Source of the DNA: Devosiaceae bacterium
Lineage (GTDB): Bacteria; Pseudomonadota; Alphaproteobacteria; Rhizobiales; Devosiaceae
Reading direction: 5' to 3'
DNA: 12,874 nt
Assembly (NCBI GenBank): GCA_021648585.1
Contig: JAKISM010000055.1
Coordinates: 1 to 12,874 of the forward strand
The notes beneath the pieces are model-generated. The model was given only the letters and a program-made list of their open reading frames with translations. It was not told where the DNA came from and searched no databases. This document shows positions 5,982 through 12,874 of the stretch, piece after piece (position 1 is the first letter of the stretch; each line of letters starts with the position of its first letter). Made by a program: the position numbers and the translations under genes.

Positions 5982-6011
5982 AGGTTTTTCTTGTAAATGT
6001 GATAGCAAAAA

Positions 6012-6284
6012 TTAGTTGATAGCTTCTTTTAGACCTTTACCAGCCTTAAATTTAGCTTGGTTAGAAGCTGGGATATCAATCGCTTCGCCAGTTGAAGGAT
6101 TGCGGCCTTTGCTTGCTTTGCGGCGTGTTACTGCAAAAGTACCAAAACCAATCAGACGAACATCTCCGCCATCTTTTAGTGTTTGTGTAATAGTATCAAT
6201 AACTGCTTCAACTGCACTTGTAGCATCTGCTTTTGAAATACCTGCTTTTTCAGCTACTGCTGAACTTAGTTCATTCTTGTTCAT
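6012..6284 (-). CDS. hup: HU-family DNA-binding protein
   Basis: This 90-residue histone-like protein starts at ATG 6282-6284 with AAGGA 6 bases upstream. It shows the full HU/IHF fold: two N-terminal helices (MNKNELSSAVAEKAGISK onward), the GFGTF turn (46-50), and the beta arm with GRNPSTGE (60-67), whose P63 is the intercalating proline. The basic C-terminus ends FKAGKGLKEAIN. Length and motifs match HU-beta-type proteins rather than IHF. HU is a dimer that bends DNA non-specifically and shapes the nucleoid. Its position between lon and tRNA-Val matches the usual alphaproteobacterial order, apart from the MFS gene inserted between lon and HU. It has its own predicted promoter and a strong terminator. 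The gene symbol is given at family level (hupB in many genomes). Confidence 0.96.
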   Translation of the reverse strand: MNKNELSSAVAEKAGISKADATSAVEAVIDTITQTLKDGGDVRLIGFGTFAVTRRKASKGRNPSTGEAIDIPASNQAKFKAGKGLKEAIN

Positions 6285-6339
6285 TTTAATTCCTTAAATT
6301 AGCTTCATTCGCCCCCAAAGAAGCGAATCTAATATTTGT

Positions 6340-6368
6340 ATATTTTTCTGATTCTGTCTTAAAGGCAA
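6340..6368 (-). promoter_or_regulatory. Predicted HU promoter
   Basis: On the minus strand TTGCCT (6368-6363) is followed after 17 bases by AAATAT (6345-6340). The predicted transcript would start about 50 bases before the HU ATG. It would carry a small leader hairpin (ATTCGC 6307-6312 with GCGAAT 6323-6328). Confidence 0.4.
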
Positions 6369-6422
6369 GGAAAACTAGGGTTTTTAAGTGTTTTTCTACA
6401 TAAAAACTGTGATTTAAGGCTT

Positions 6423-7616
6423 TTAATCGCTTTTTTTGGAAATTCTTTGCCAAGCCGAGCCACCAAAAATGATAAATGGTAGCAAAATAATATATATTGC
6501 CGCCGCAATTAACCACACACTACCCGGCCATTCTGGGCGAACAATCGCATATATTTGTGTAAAAAATAATGGCCCAACAACAGATGCTAAAGCCGCCAAG
6601 CTCATTAAAACCCCTTGCAACTGACCTTGTAAATCTTCACTAATCTTTGAGGTTAATAGGGATTGCAAAGCTGGCCCTCCTACTTCACCAAATGCGAATA
6701 AGGGTAATAAAAGAAAAATCATCCACCCCTGCCCGATGAAAGCAACAATTATTAATGCTGCAATTTCAAAAAATAGCCCGAATAATATTGCCCTTTTTTC
6801 ACCTAACCATGAACTTACCATACCAGAAAACGATTGGGCAACTGCCATACATACGCCATAAGCGGTAAGAGAGAGCCCTACCATTGCCCCTGACCACAAA
6901 AACTTATCTTGAGTAAACAACACCCAAATTGTCGAGTAAATCGTCCCTACAAATGCAAAAAACACAGCTATTACTAATAATTGTCTAACTGAGATTAGCT
7001 TAAGCGCCCACATTATTGGTGCGAATGGATTTAGTTTTTTGAAATTAAACCCTGTTTTTTTGCCTTTGCGAGATTCGGGTAATAAAAATATTGCCAATAA
7101 TAGATTAATGCCATTCAAAATTGCGGCGGCTAAGAATGGAGCTCTAAGCCATATTTCTCCTAGCAATCCACCCAAAGCTGGCCCAATAATAAAACCAACG
7201 CCAAAACAAGCGCCTAAAAAACCAAAATATTTCGCTCTTTCATCATCTTTAGAAATGTCAGTAATATAGGCTGAGGCAACCGCCATGCTTGCAGCTGTCA
7301 TTCCAGCAATCAAACGCCCAATTATCAAAACTTCGATAGTTGGGGCGAATGCCATTATTAAATAATCAATCGCCGCTCCACCCATAGCAATCATTAGAAT
7401 AGGCCTGCGCCCGAAGCGATCTGAAAGCATGCCAAGTAATGGCGCAAACAGGAATAACATTAGAGCATAACCCGCAATGATTATGCCATAAAGAATAGTA
7501 ATTTCACTAGAAGCAGTTAGCTCACGCAATAATGACGGTAAAATAGGAAAAATCAGCCCAATACCAATCGCATCTATCGTTACAGATAAAAGAATTACAA
7601 CCAAAGCCTTGTTCAT
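6423..7616 (-). CDS. MFS transporter of the TetA (drug:H+ antiporter) family
   Basis: This 397-residue, 12-helix transporter starts at ATG 7614-7616 with AAGGA 5 bases upstream. It is clearly TetA-like over its full length. It has D15 in helix 1 (SVTIDAIGIGLIFPILP), motif A GMLSDRFGRRP (62-72, with D66), D84 in helix 3 (GGAAIDYL), GRLIAGMT (100-107) and LGACFGVGFIIGPALGG. Two sites that matter in TetA(B), recalled from the known protein, differ. The helix-8 His257 position is Met257 here (GVCMAVAQ), and the helix-9 Asp285 position is Glu284 (LFFEIAAL). These changes argue against a classical tetracycline pump, and no tetR-like gene is adjacent. Substrate is unknown. The gene stands between lon and HU, where these two are usually neighbours, so it is probably a later insertion. 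It may be partly read through from lon. Confidence 0.88.
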   Translation of the reverse strand: MNKALVVILLSVTIDAIGIGLIFPILPSLLRELTASSEITILYGIIIAGYALMLFLFAPLLGMLSDRFGRRPILMIAMGGAAIDYLIMAFAPTIEVLIIGRLIAGMTAASMAVASAYITDISKDDERAKYFGFLGACFGVGFIIGPALGGLLGEIWLRAPFLAAAILNGINLLLAIFLLPESRKGKKTGFNFKKLNPFAPIMWALKLISVRQLLVIAVFFAFVGTIYSTIWVLFTQDKFLWSGAMVGLSLTAYGVCMAVAQSFSGMVSSWLGEKRAILFGLFFEIAALIIVAFIGQGWMIFLLLPLFAFGEVGGPALQSLLTSKISEDLQGQLQGVLMSLAALASVVGPLFFTQIYAIVRPEWPGSVWLIAAAIYIILLPFIIFGGSAWQRISKKSD

Positions 7617-7634
7617 AAGTTTCCTTAAAGTCTA

Positions 7635-7658
7635 AAAGGCGCTAATTTGAGCGCCTTT
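7635..7658 (-). terminator. Probable terminator or attenuating hairpin after lon
   Basis: AAAGGCGCT (7635-7643) and AGCGCCTTT (7650-7658) form a perfect 9-bp stem with a 6-base loop in the 62-base gap between lon and the MFS gene. On the minus strand the stem is followed by TAGACTTT, so the T run is short. It may reduce rather than block read-through. It ends 9 bases before the Shine-Dalgarno of the MFS gene. Confidence 0.6.
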
Positions 7659-7678
7659 AGGTTTGGTTTGTAATAAAA

Positions 7679-10105
7679 CTAATGAGCCAATCCTGAAGGT
7701 TTTTTATCCTCATTTTTCTTCAAATCAACCGCTGCTTGTTTTTCAAAATCCCACTCAATAGGCTCTAAATCACGAACAAGAGCATGTTTAAGAACTTCTC
7801 CCATTCGAGAAACGGGAACTATTTCAAGTCCATCTTTTACACTGTCTGGAAGCTCTTTGAGGTCTTTTATATTGTCCTCTGGAATGAGAACTTTTTTAAT
7901 TCCACCACGAAGTGCTGCTAAGAGTTTTTCTTTAAAGCCACCGATTGGTAAAACTCGACCACGTAAAGTAACCTCACCTGTCATTGCAACATCATGGCGC
8001 ACTGGTATTTTTGTCATGATCGAAACAATAGCAGTTGCCATAGCAATGCCAGCAGATGGGCCATCTTTTGGGGTTGCGCCTTCTGGAACATGTACGTGGA
8101 TATCACGAGTTTCAAACATTGTTGGCTTGATACCAAAATCAATACAACGAGAGTGAACATAAGAATTAGCGGCTGAAATACTTTCTTTCATCACGTCCTT
8201 TAGATTGCCAGTAACGGTCATTTTGCCCTTACCCGGAGTAATAACCCCCTCAATGGTAAGCAAAACACCGCCAACTGAAGTCCAAGCTAAACCTGTTACC
8301 AAGCCAACTTGTGCATCTTCTTCAATCTCACCATGCTTAAATGGCGGAGAGCCAAGATATTCTTCCAATATTTTTGCAGTAATTGTGATTTTTCTTTTCT
8401 TTGAAACCATTAAGGTTTTAACCGCTTTTCGCATCAATTTAGAAATTTCACGCTTCAGATTACGCACCCCTGCTTCTCTTGTGTAGCGCTGAATAAGGGT
8501 TGTTAAAGCAGCATTTGGTAACACAAATTCGCTTTTCTTTAGACCGTGATCTTTAAGAAGCACTGGCAACAAATGACGAGTTGCAATTTCAAATTTCTCT
8601 TCTTCTGTATAACCAGAAATGCGAATTATTTCCATTCTATCCATTAGAGGACCCGGAATATTAAGCGTATTTGAAGTTGTAACAAACATCACATCTGAAA
8701 GGTCATAATCGACCTCAAGATAATGATCGGCAAATGTTGAGTTTTGCTCAGGATCAAGCACTTCAAGCAAGGCAGAAGAAGGATCACCACGAAAATCCAT
8801 ACCCATTTTATCAATCTCGTCTAGCAAAAACAGCGGATTGCTCTTGCCAGCTTTTTTCATAGATTGAATAACTTTACCGGGCATAGAGCCAATATAAGTT
8901 CTTCTATGTCCACGAATTTCAGCTTCATCACGCACACCGCCAAGTGACATGCGCACAAATTCACGCCCTGTTGCTCGAGCAATAGATTTACCTAGAGAAG
9001 TTTTACCAACACCCGGAGGACCAACAAGACAAAGAATTGGGCCTTTTAATTTACCAGTTCTAGCTTGCACAGCCAGATATTCAACAATGCGCTCTTTGAC
9101 TTTTTCAAGTCCATAATGATCTTCATCAAGTACTTGTTCAGCAATTACTAGATCCTTATTTATTTTAGATTTTTTATTCCAAGGAATATTGAGCAACCAA
9201 TCAAGATAATTGCGCACGACTGTCGCTTCTGCTGACATTGGTGACATTTGCTTGAGCTTTTTGAACTCAGCAAGCGCCTTTGTCTTTGCTTCTTTGCTTA
9301 ATTTTGTTTTCTCTATTCGTGTCTCAAGCTCTTTAAGATCAGACGAGCTATCATCGCCATCACCCAATTCTTTTTGAATGGCTTTCATTTGCTCATTAAG
9401 ATAATATTCTCGTTGCGTCTTTTCCATCTGGCGTTTTACACGCCCTCTTATGCGCTTTTCAACTTGCAAAACCCCTATTTCGCTTTCCATCAATTCGAGA
9501 ATTTCAGCAAACCTATCAGCAACGGATATTTTACTTAACAGCTCTTGTTTTTGAGCAATTTTAATAATTAAATGTGAGGCTATTGTATCAGCTAATTTTG
9601 AATAATCATCAATTTGATTAACCGCTGCAACTACCTCCACAGAAATCTTTTTGTTTAATTTAACATAATTTTCGAATTCTCTAAGAGCGGAACGAGCAAA
9701 GGCCTTTACTTCAATATTATCATAATTAGGCTCAATAAGAGTGATTGCTTGAGCCTCAAAATAATCATCAACCTGTAAATATTTTTCAACTTTTGCCCTG
9801 TTAAGTCCTTCAACAAGTACTTTTACCGTTCCATCAGGCAATTTTAATAATTGCAACACAGAAGCAATCGTTCCGAACTCATTTATATCTTTTGGCTCTG
9901 GGTCGTCATCTTGGGCGTTTTTTTGAGTAACAACTAAGATATGCTTATCATCTCGCATTACTTCTTCAAGCGCTCGGACTGATTTTTCACGACCAACAAA
10001 TAGCGGCACAATCATACCCGGAAAAACTACAATATCACGCAAAGGCAATACTGGATAAGCATCTTCACGCCCAACTTCTAAAATATCTTTGTCTAATACA
10101 GACAT
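7679..10105 (-). CDS. lon: Endopeptidase La (ATP-dependent Lon protease)
   Basis: This 808-residue protein has standard bacterial LonA length, with ATG at 10103-10105 and AAGGA 6 bases upstream. The substrate-binding N domain (YPVLPLRDIVVFPGMIVPLFVGR) covers about 17-205. A coiled-coil-rich linker (EKRIRGRVKRQMEKTQREYYL) follows. The AAA+ module has Walker A GPPGVGKT (362-369) and Walker B FLLDEIDK (426-433). The C-terminal protease domain has the catalytic dyad S684 (PKDGPSAG) and K727 (GGFKEKL), 43 residues apart as in E. coli Lon. It degrades misfolded and short-lived regulatory proteins in the cytoplasm; in alphaproteobacteria these include cell-cycle factors. The upstream region has an RpoH-like promoter and a 9-bp leader hairpin, which fits heat induction. 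The sequence is complete and undamaged. Confidence 0.98.
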   Translation of the reverse strand: MSVLDKDILEVGREDAYPVLPLRDIVVFPGMIVPLFVGREKSVRALEEVMRDDKHILVVTQKNAQDDDPEPKDINEFGTIASVLQLLKLPDGTVKVLVEGLNRAKVEKYLQVDDYFEAQAITLIEPNYDNIEVKAFARSALREFENYVKLNKKISVEVVAAVNQIDDYSKLADTIASHLIIKIAQKQELLSKISVADRFAEILELMESEIGVLQVEKRIRGRVKRQMEKTQREYYLNEQMKAIQKELGDGDDSSSDLKELETRIEKTKLSKEAKTKALAEFKKLKQMSPMSAEATVVRNYLDWLLNIPWNKKSKINKDLVIAEQVLDEDHYGLEKVKERIVEYLAVQARTGKLKGPILCLVGPPGVGKTSLGKSIARATGREFVRMSLGGVRDEAEIRGHRRTYIGSMPGKVIQSMKKAGKSNPLFLLDEIDKMGMDFRGDPSSALLEVLDPEQNSTFADHYLEVDYDLSDVMFVTTSNTLNIPGPLMDRMEIIRISGYTEEEKFEIATRHLLPVLLKDHGLKKSEFVLPNAALTTLIQRYTREAGVRNLKREISKLMRKAVKTLMVSKKRKITITAKILEEYLGSPPFKHGEIEEDAQVGLVTGLAWTSVGGVLLTIEGVITPGKGKMTVTGNLKDVMKESISAANSYVHSRCIDFGIKPTMFETRDIHVHVPEGATPKDGPSAGIAMATAIVSIMTKIPVRHDVAMTGEVTLRGRVLPIGGFKEKLLAALRGGIKKVLIPEDNIKDLKELPDSVKDGLEIVPVSRMGEVLKHALVRDLEPIEWDFEKQAAVDLKKNEDKKPSGLAH

Positions 10106-10122
10106 AAATTATCCTTTTTTTA

Positions 10123-10145
10123 TTATCTGCTAAAAAAGCAGATAA
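10123..10145. repeat. Hairpin in the lon leader
   Basis: TTATCTGCT (10123-10131) and AGCAGATAA (10137-10145) are perfect 9-base inverted repeats around AAAAA. In the lon mRNA the stem ends about 6 bases before the AAGGA Shine-Dalgarno (10112-10116). It could affect ribosome access or act as a simple RNA thermometer, but it does not itself cover the Shine-Dalgarno. Confidence 0.6.
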
Positions 10146-10149
10146 AACT

Positions 10150-10170
10150 CTAGGCACTCGACCTAGGCAC
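10150..10170. repeat. Short direct repeat in the lon leader
   Basis: CTAGGCAC occurs at 10150-10157 and 10163-10170, spaced 13 bases start to start, just downstream of the predicted lon promoter. The nearby TAGGC (10164-10168) can also pair with GCCTA (10176-10180). It could be a tandem protein-binding site in the early transcribed region. Confidence 0.4.
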
Positions 10171-10203
10171 TTTTGGCCTAAGTTCTAACTTAACTCTGAT
10201 AAT

Positions 10204-10231
10204 AGATAGGTTTGTTAATTGATTCTACAAG
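10204..10231 (-). promoter_or_regulatory. Predicted heat-shock (RpoH-type) promoter of lon
   Basis: On the minus strand CTTG (10231-10228) is followed after exactly 17 bases by CCTATCT (10210-10204). This resembles the alphaproteobacterial RpoH pattern CTTG-N16/17-CCTATNT as I recall it. It lies about 100 bases before the lon ATG. Lon is a classical heat-shock gene, which supports the call. The same boxes could serve the housekeeping sigma factor. Confidence 0.5.
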
Positions 10232-10357
10232 GTAAAAATAGAAAAACAACGAATTATACCGCAAATAAGGCAACCTTAAATGCTAAAGATACAACAGATA
10301 AAGCCATAGTTTAGCATATTTGCTAAAAACTAAAAACCTATAGCCTACAAAAACTGT

Positions 10358-10378
10358 CCTGCAAGCCTAAGCTGCAGG
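10358..10378 (-). terminator. Probable terminator hairpin overlapping the clpX stop codon
   Basis: On the minus strand CCTGCAGC (10378-10371) pairs with GCTTGCAGG (10366-10358) with one bulged base and a 4-base loop. The loop holds the clpX TAG stop. ACAGTTTTTG follows, giving a 5-T run 4 bases past the stem. It is therefore a compact intrinsic terminator built into the end of the coding sequence. It separates clpX from lon, which has its own promoter. Confidence 0.5.
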
Positions 10379-11680
10379 CTCTTTAGTTTTTTTGCTATCT
10401 TCTTCGTCTGGCTTTTCTTCGCCCTTTTCCTGCTTTTCTTCGTAGATATAAAGCGGGCGCACGTCTTCACCATTAACAACTTCAGCACTGATAACTACTT
10501 CTTTTACCCCTTCAAGTCCGGGTAAATCATACATAGTATCTAGCAAAATTGCTTCCATGATTGAACGCAAACCACGTGCGCCCGTTTTACGAAGAATTGC
10601 CTTTTCGGCAATCGCCATAAGTGCATCATCATGAAAAGTAAGTTCAACTTCTTCCATATTAAACAGACGTTGATATTGACGAACCAGCGCATTTTTTGGC
10701 TTAGTAAGAATTTCAATTAGTGCATCTTCATCAAGATCCCCAAGGGTTGCAATAACTGGCAAACGACCAATAAATTCAGGAATAAGTCCAAATTTCACCA
10801 TATCTTCTGGCTCAACTTCAGCAAATAATTCACCAACTTTTCGATCTTCTGCATCTTTTACTTCTGCTGAAAAACCAATAGATGACCCTTCACCACGTGC
10901 TGAAATAATCTTTTCAAGACCAGAAAATGCACCGCCAACTATGAATAATATATTTGTGGTATCAACTTGCAAAAACTCTTGTTGCGGGTGTTTACGCCCA
11001 CCTTGCGGAGGAACAGAGGCAACTGTGCCTTCCATTATTTTTAGCAAAGCTTGTTGCACGCCCTCGCCCGATACATCACGGGTGATTGATGGATTATCGC
11101 TTTTACGTGAAATCTTATCAACCTCATCAATATAAACGATACCACGCTGGGCTTTTTCTACGTCATAATCAGCCGATTGCAATAGTTTTAATATGATATT
11201 TTCAACATCTTCACCAACATAACCAGCCTCTGTAAGCGTTGTTGCATCTGCCATAGTAAAGGGCACATCAATGATACGAGCGAGCGTTTGCGCCAATAAT
11301 GTCTTACCACAACCTGTTGGCCCGATAAGCAGGATATTTGATTTTGAAAGTTCAATATCTTGTTCTTTTGAAGCATGATGAAGACGCTTATAATGGTTAT
11401 GCACCGCAACAGAAAGCACACGTTTTGCTTTTGCTTGCCCGATCACATAATCATCAAGAACCTTACAAATTTCAGAGGGAGTTGGCACTCCATCAGAAGA
11501 TTTAACGCTTGCAGCTTTATTTTCTTCTTTGATGATGTCCATGCACAATTCAACACACTCATCACAGATAAACACGGTAGGCCCTGCAATTAACTTACGA
11601 ACCTCATGTTGAGATTTACCACAAAATGAGCAATAGAGTGTATTTTTACTGCTATCACCATCTGATTTATCTTTTGACAT
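10367..11680 (-). CDS. clpX: ATP-dependent Clp protease ATP-binding subunit ClpX
   Basis: This 437-residue unfoldase starts at ATG 11678-11680, with GGAG 6 bases upstream. The N-terminal zinc-binding domain has C17, C20, C39 and C42 (YCSFCGK, FICDECVELC). The AAA+ core has Walker A GPTGCGKT (120-127), pore loop GYVGED (153-158), Walker B IVYIDEVDKI (181-190), the RKH pore residues (229-231), the ClpP-docking IGF tripeptide (268-270) and the sensor-2 region GARG (367-370). The C-terminal tail (about 415-437, EKQEKGEEKPDEEDSKKTKEPAA in part) is charged and looks unstructured. ClpX hexamers unfold tagged or adaptor-delivered proteins and feed them to ClpP, encoded immediately upstream. In alphaproteobacteria this includes cell-cycle regulators. 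A CTTGAA word (11775-11770) could belong to its own promoter. The protein is complete. Confidence 0.98.
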   Translation of the reverse strand: MSKDKSDGDSSKNTLYCSFCGKSQHEVRKLIAGPTVFICDECVELCMDIIKEENKAASVKSSDGVPTPSEICKVLDDYVIGQAKAKRVLSVAVHNHYKRLHHASKEQDIELSKSNILLIGPTGCGKTLLAQTLARIIDVPFTMADATTLTEAGYVGEDVENIILKLLQSADYDVEKAQRGIVYIDEVDKISRKSDNPSITRDVSGEGVQQALLKIMEGTVASVPPQGGRKHPQQEFLQVDTTNILFIVGGAFSGLEKIISARGEGSSIGFSAEVKDAEDRKVGELFAEVEPEDMVKFGLIPEFIGRLPVIATLGDLDEDALIEILTKPKNALVRQYQRLFNMEEVELTFHDDALMAIAEKAILRKTGARGLRSIMEAILLDTMYDLPGLEGVKEVVISAEVVNGEDVRPLYIYEEKQEKGEEKPDEEDSKKTKEPAA

Positions 11681-11763
11681 TACTTACTCCAAAAAAACAA
11701 TTATTCTAAATATTAGGCTAACCTATAAAAATAAATAAATTCTAAGCGTTTATTTTTAATATT

Positions 11764-11781
11764 ATTACATTCAAGTGTAAT
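11764..11781. repeat. Inverted repeat upstream of clpX
   Basis: ATTACA (11764-11769) and TGTAAT (11776-11781) are inverted around 6 bases. It is the last of three inverted repeats met when reading from clpP to clpX, and lies about 85 bases before the clpX ATG. It overlaps a CTTGAA promoter-like word, so an operator role is possible. Confidence 0.4.
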
Positions 11782-11797
11782 ATATATTGCAAACATA

Positions 11798-11831
11798 ATA
11801 CATATTTGTCCTAAATGAGGCAAATATGTAT
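11798..11831. repeat. Long inverted repeat between clpP and clpX
   Basis: ATACATATTTG (11798-11808) and CAAATATGTAT (11821-11831) are perfect 11-base inverted repeats. Two further inner pairs (one of them G-T) leave an 8-base loop. Neither strand has a T tract directly after the stem. This is more than expected from AT-richness alone, and suggests an mRNA hairpin that sets the clpP:clpX ratio, or a protein-binding site. Confidence 0.7.
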
Positions 11832-11850
11832 CACACAGATTAGAAACGGG

Positions 11851-11870
11851 GTTAATTATGAGTAATTAAC
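11851..11870. repeat. Perfect hairpin abutting the clpP stop codon
   Basis: GTTAATTA (11851-11858) and TAATTAAC (11863-11870) form an 8-bp stem with a 4-base loop, starting on the base after the clpP TAA (11871-11873). It is AT-rich and followed by CCCGTTTC on the minus strand, so it is not a standard terminator. It could protect the clpP message from 3' decay. Confidence 0.6.
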
Positions 11871-12494
11871 TTATTCTTCTGGTGCGGCACGCTTTTCATG
11901 AATTTGATCTATGATACCAAAATCGATGGCATCTTGTGGTGAGAGGAAGTTATCACGCTCAAGAGCTGTTTCAATCGCATCATAATCTTGACCTGTATGT
12001 TTCTCATAAATCTGATTGAGACGCTTTTTGATATTTTCTGTTTCACGGGCATGAATCATAATATCAGTTGCTTGCCCCTGATAACCGCCTGATGGTTGGT
12101 GCAGCATTACTCTTGAATTTGGCAATGCGCCACGCATGCCTTTTTCACCAGCAGCTAACAAAAGCGAGCCCATAGAAGCCGCCTGCCCCATGCACAATGT
12201 TGCAACTGCAGGGCGAATAAATTGCATCGTATCATAAATTGAAAGACCAGAGGTCACTACACCACCCGGAGAATTTATATACATAGATATTTCTTTTTTT
12301 GGATTTTCCGATTCCAAAAATAAAAGTTGAGCAACAATAACCGAAGCCATATTGTCTTCGACCTGCCCTGTCACAAAAATAATACGCTCTTTAAGCAAGC
12401 GAGAATAAATATCGTAAGAACGCTCGCCTCTATTTGTCTGCTCAACCACCATTGGCACAAGCGTGTTCATGTAAGTATCTATTGGATCTCTCAT
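11871..12494 (-). CDS. clpP: ATP-dependent Clp protease proteolytic subunit
   Basis: This 207-residue serine peptidase starts at ATG 12492-12494, with AAGG 8 bases upstream. The catalytic triad is S107 (GQAASMGS), H132 (LHQPSGG) and D181 (ERDNFLS), with the same 25- and 49-residue spacing as the E. coli enzyme. The oxyanion-hole stretch INSPGGVV (73-80) is intact, and the N-terminus MRDPIDTYMNTLVPMVVEQT is typical of Alphaproteobacteria. Two stacked heptamers form the degradation chamber that docks with ClpX, encoded next in the same direction. The clpP-clpX gap (190 bases) contains three inverted repeats, so the genes may be co-transcribed with differential stability. In the 129-base gap to gmk a CTATAT word (12580-12575) is a possible -10 box, without a clear -35 partner. 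Confidence 0.98.
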   Translation of the reverse strand: MRDPIDTYMNTLVPMVVEQTNRGERSYDIYSRLLKERIIFVTGQVEDNMASVIVAQLLFLESENPKKEISMYINSPGGVVTSGLSIYDTMQFIRPAVATLCMGQAASMGSLLLAAGEKGMRGALPNSRVMLHQPSGGYQGQATDIMIHARETENIKKRLNQIYEKHTGQDYDAIETALERDNFLSPQDAIDFGIIDQIHEKRAAPEE

Positions 12495-12623
12495 TTTGGA
12501 AGCCTTTTTATTAAACGAATCACATTTAGTCTAACTGATTGCAAACGATAACGGGTTAACGGGCGGTAAAAACCATATAGTTATTTCTTTTAATAGTTAA
12601 AGATATCATAGCAAATATATAAA

Positions 12624-12874
12624 TTAAATTTCATCTATTTCGATTTGTAGTTTTTTGATAAAGCTAGCCAAGCCATTTTGCCTTATCCGTGCCAAGCGAG
12701 AGGTCTTTAATATATTAGCCACTTCATTTGAGGTTTTCGCTAAATCATCATTGAGCAAAACATAATCATATTCTGCCCAATGCTCAATTTCTATACGAGC
12801 ATTTTTTAAGCGCCGCTCTATTACTTCATCACTATCAAGCGCCCTGTTTTTTAGGCGGGCATGTAATTCTTTAA
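12624..12874 (-). CDS. gmk: Guanylate kinase (C-terminal part, start lies outside the window)
   Basis: An open frame enters from the window edge and ends at TAA 12624-12626, giving the last 82 residues. They include KELHARLKNRALDSDEVIE, RRLKNARIEIEHWAEYDYVL and LNDDLAKTSNEVANIL. This is the lid and C-terminal region of guanylate kinase: the R-L-x-x-R arginines, the E-x-x-x-R-R-L segment, and the YDYVLLNDDL strand. The enzyme converts GMP and ATP to GDP and ADP in the cytoplasm. The P-loop lies outside the window, so activity cannot be judged. The tail after residue Q (about 25 residues, ending KKLQIEIDEI) is somewhat variable in the family. It is the gene upstream of clpP and has no obvious terminator. 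Confidence 0.92.
   Translation of the reverse strand, partial: KELHARLKNRALDSDEVIERRLKNARIEIEHWAEYDYVLLNDDLAKTSNEVANILKTSRLARIRQNGLASFIKKLQIEIDEI

Noticed and set aside
6423..7616. Calling the MFS gene a tetracycline resistance determinant
   Set aside because: Two residues important in TetA(B) are changed, and no tetR-type regulator is adjacent.
7857..8486. Plus-strand frames of 60 to 99 residues inside lon
   Set aside because: They are antisense shadows of the lon coding frame with no start signals or recognisable sequence.

Overview
The window looks like chromosomal core DNA from a low-GC alphaproteobacterium. Every gene and both tRNAs are read from the minus strand, so transcription runs from high to low coordinates. 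In that direction the order is gmk (partial), clpP, clpX, lon, a TetA-like MFS transporter gene, an HU gene, tRNA-Val(TAC), two tandem VWA/TadG-like genes, tRNA-Asp(GTC), a small outer-membrane-type gene, then nuoA, nuoB and nuoC (partial). The backbone clpP-clpX-lon-HU-tRNA-Val-tRNA-Asp-nuoABC is, from general knowledge, the usual order in Hyphomicrobiales (Rhizobiales) and relatives. The protein sequences fit that group. The AT-rich spacers and codon use point to a reduced-GC member. The exact genus is not decidable from the window.

Region by region. (1) 12874-7617 is a protein quality-control block: ClpP protease, its ClpX unfoldase, and Lon, each preceded by its own Shine-Dalgarno. The intergenic regions hold several hairpins and an RpoH-like promoter upstream of lon. 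(2) 7616-5866 holds a TetA-family proton-antiporter-like gene, apparently an insertion between lon and HU, then HU. The HU 3' untranslated region carries a 68-bp palindromic repeat followed by a strong intrinsic terminator. (3) 5854-2108 is the accessory segment. tRNA-Val and tRNA-Asp, probably ancestral neighbours, are separated by two paralogous secreted or membrane-anchored VWA proteins of the TadG type. Each tRNA is followed by a patch of short GC-rich palindromic modules. A 12-base copy of the tRNA-Asp 3' end sits at the far edge of the VWA gene pair. (4) 2009-1451 is a small signal-peptide-bearing beta-barrel-like protein with its own terminator. (5) 1266-1 is the start of the respiratory complex I operon, nuoA-nuoB-nuoC, tightly coupled.

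The parts most worth a second look are the VWA pair and the DNA around it. The two proteins align without gaps over about 315 residues and share a cysteine-rich insert inside the VWA domain. They differ by the joint presence or absence of a pair of cysteines (284/314). They are separated by a perfect 15-bp inverted repeat placed just before the GTG start of the second gene. I found no CRISPR array, transposase, integrase or toxin-antitoxin module. I see no convincing wholly new multi-gene system. The VWA pair with its tRNA-derived borders is the closest candidate for an accessory module.
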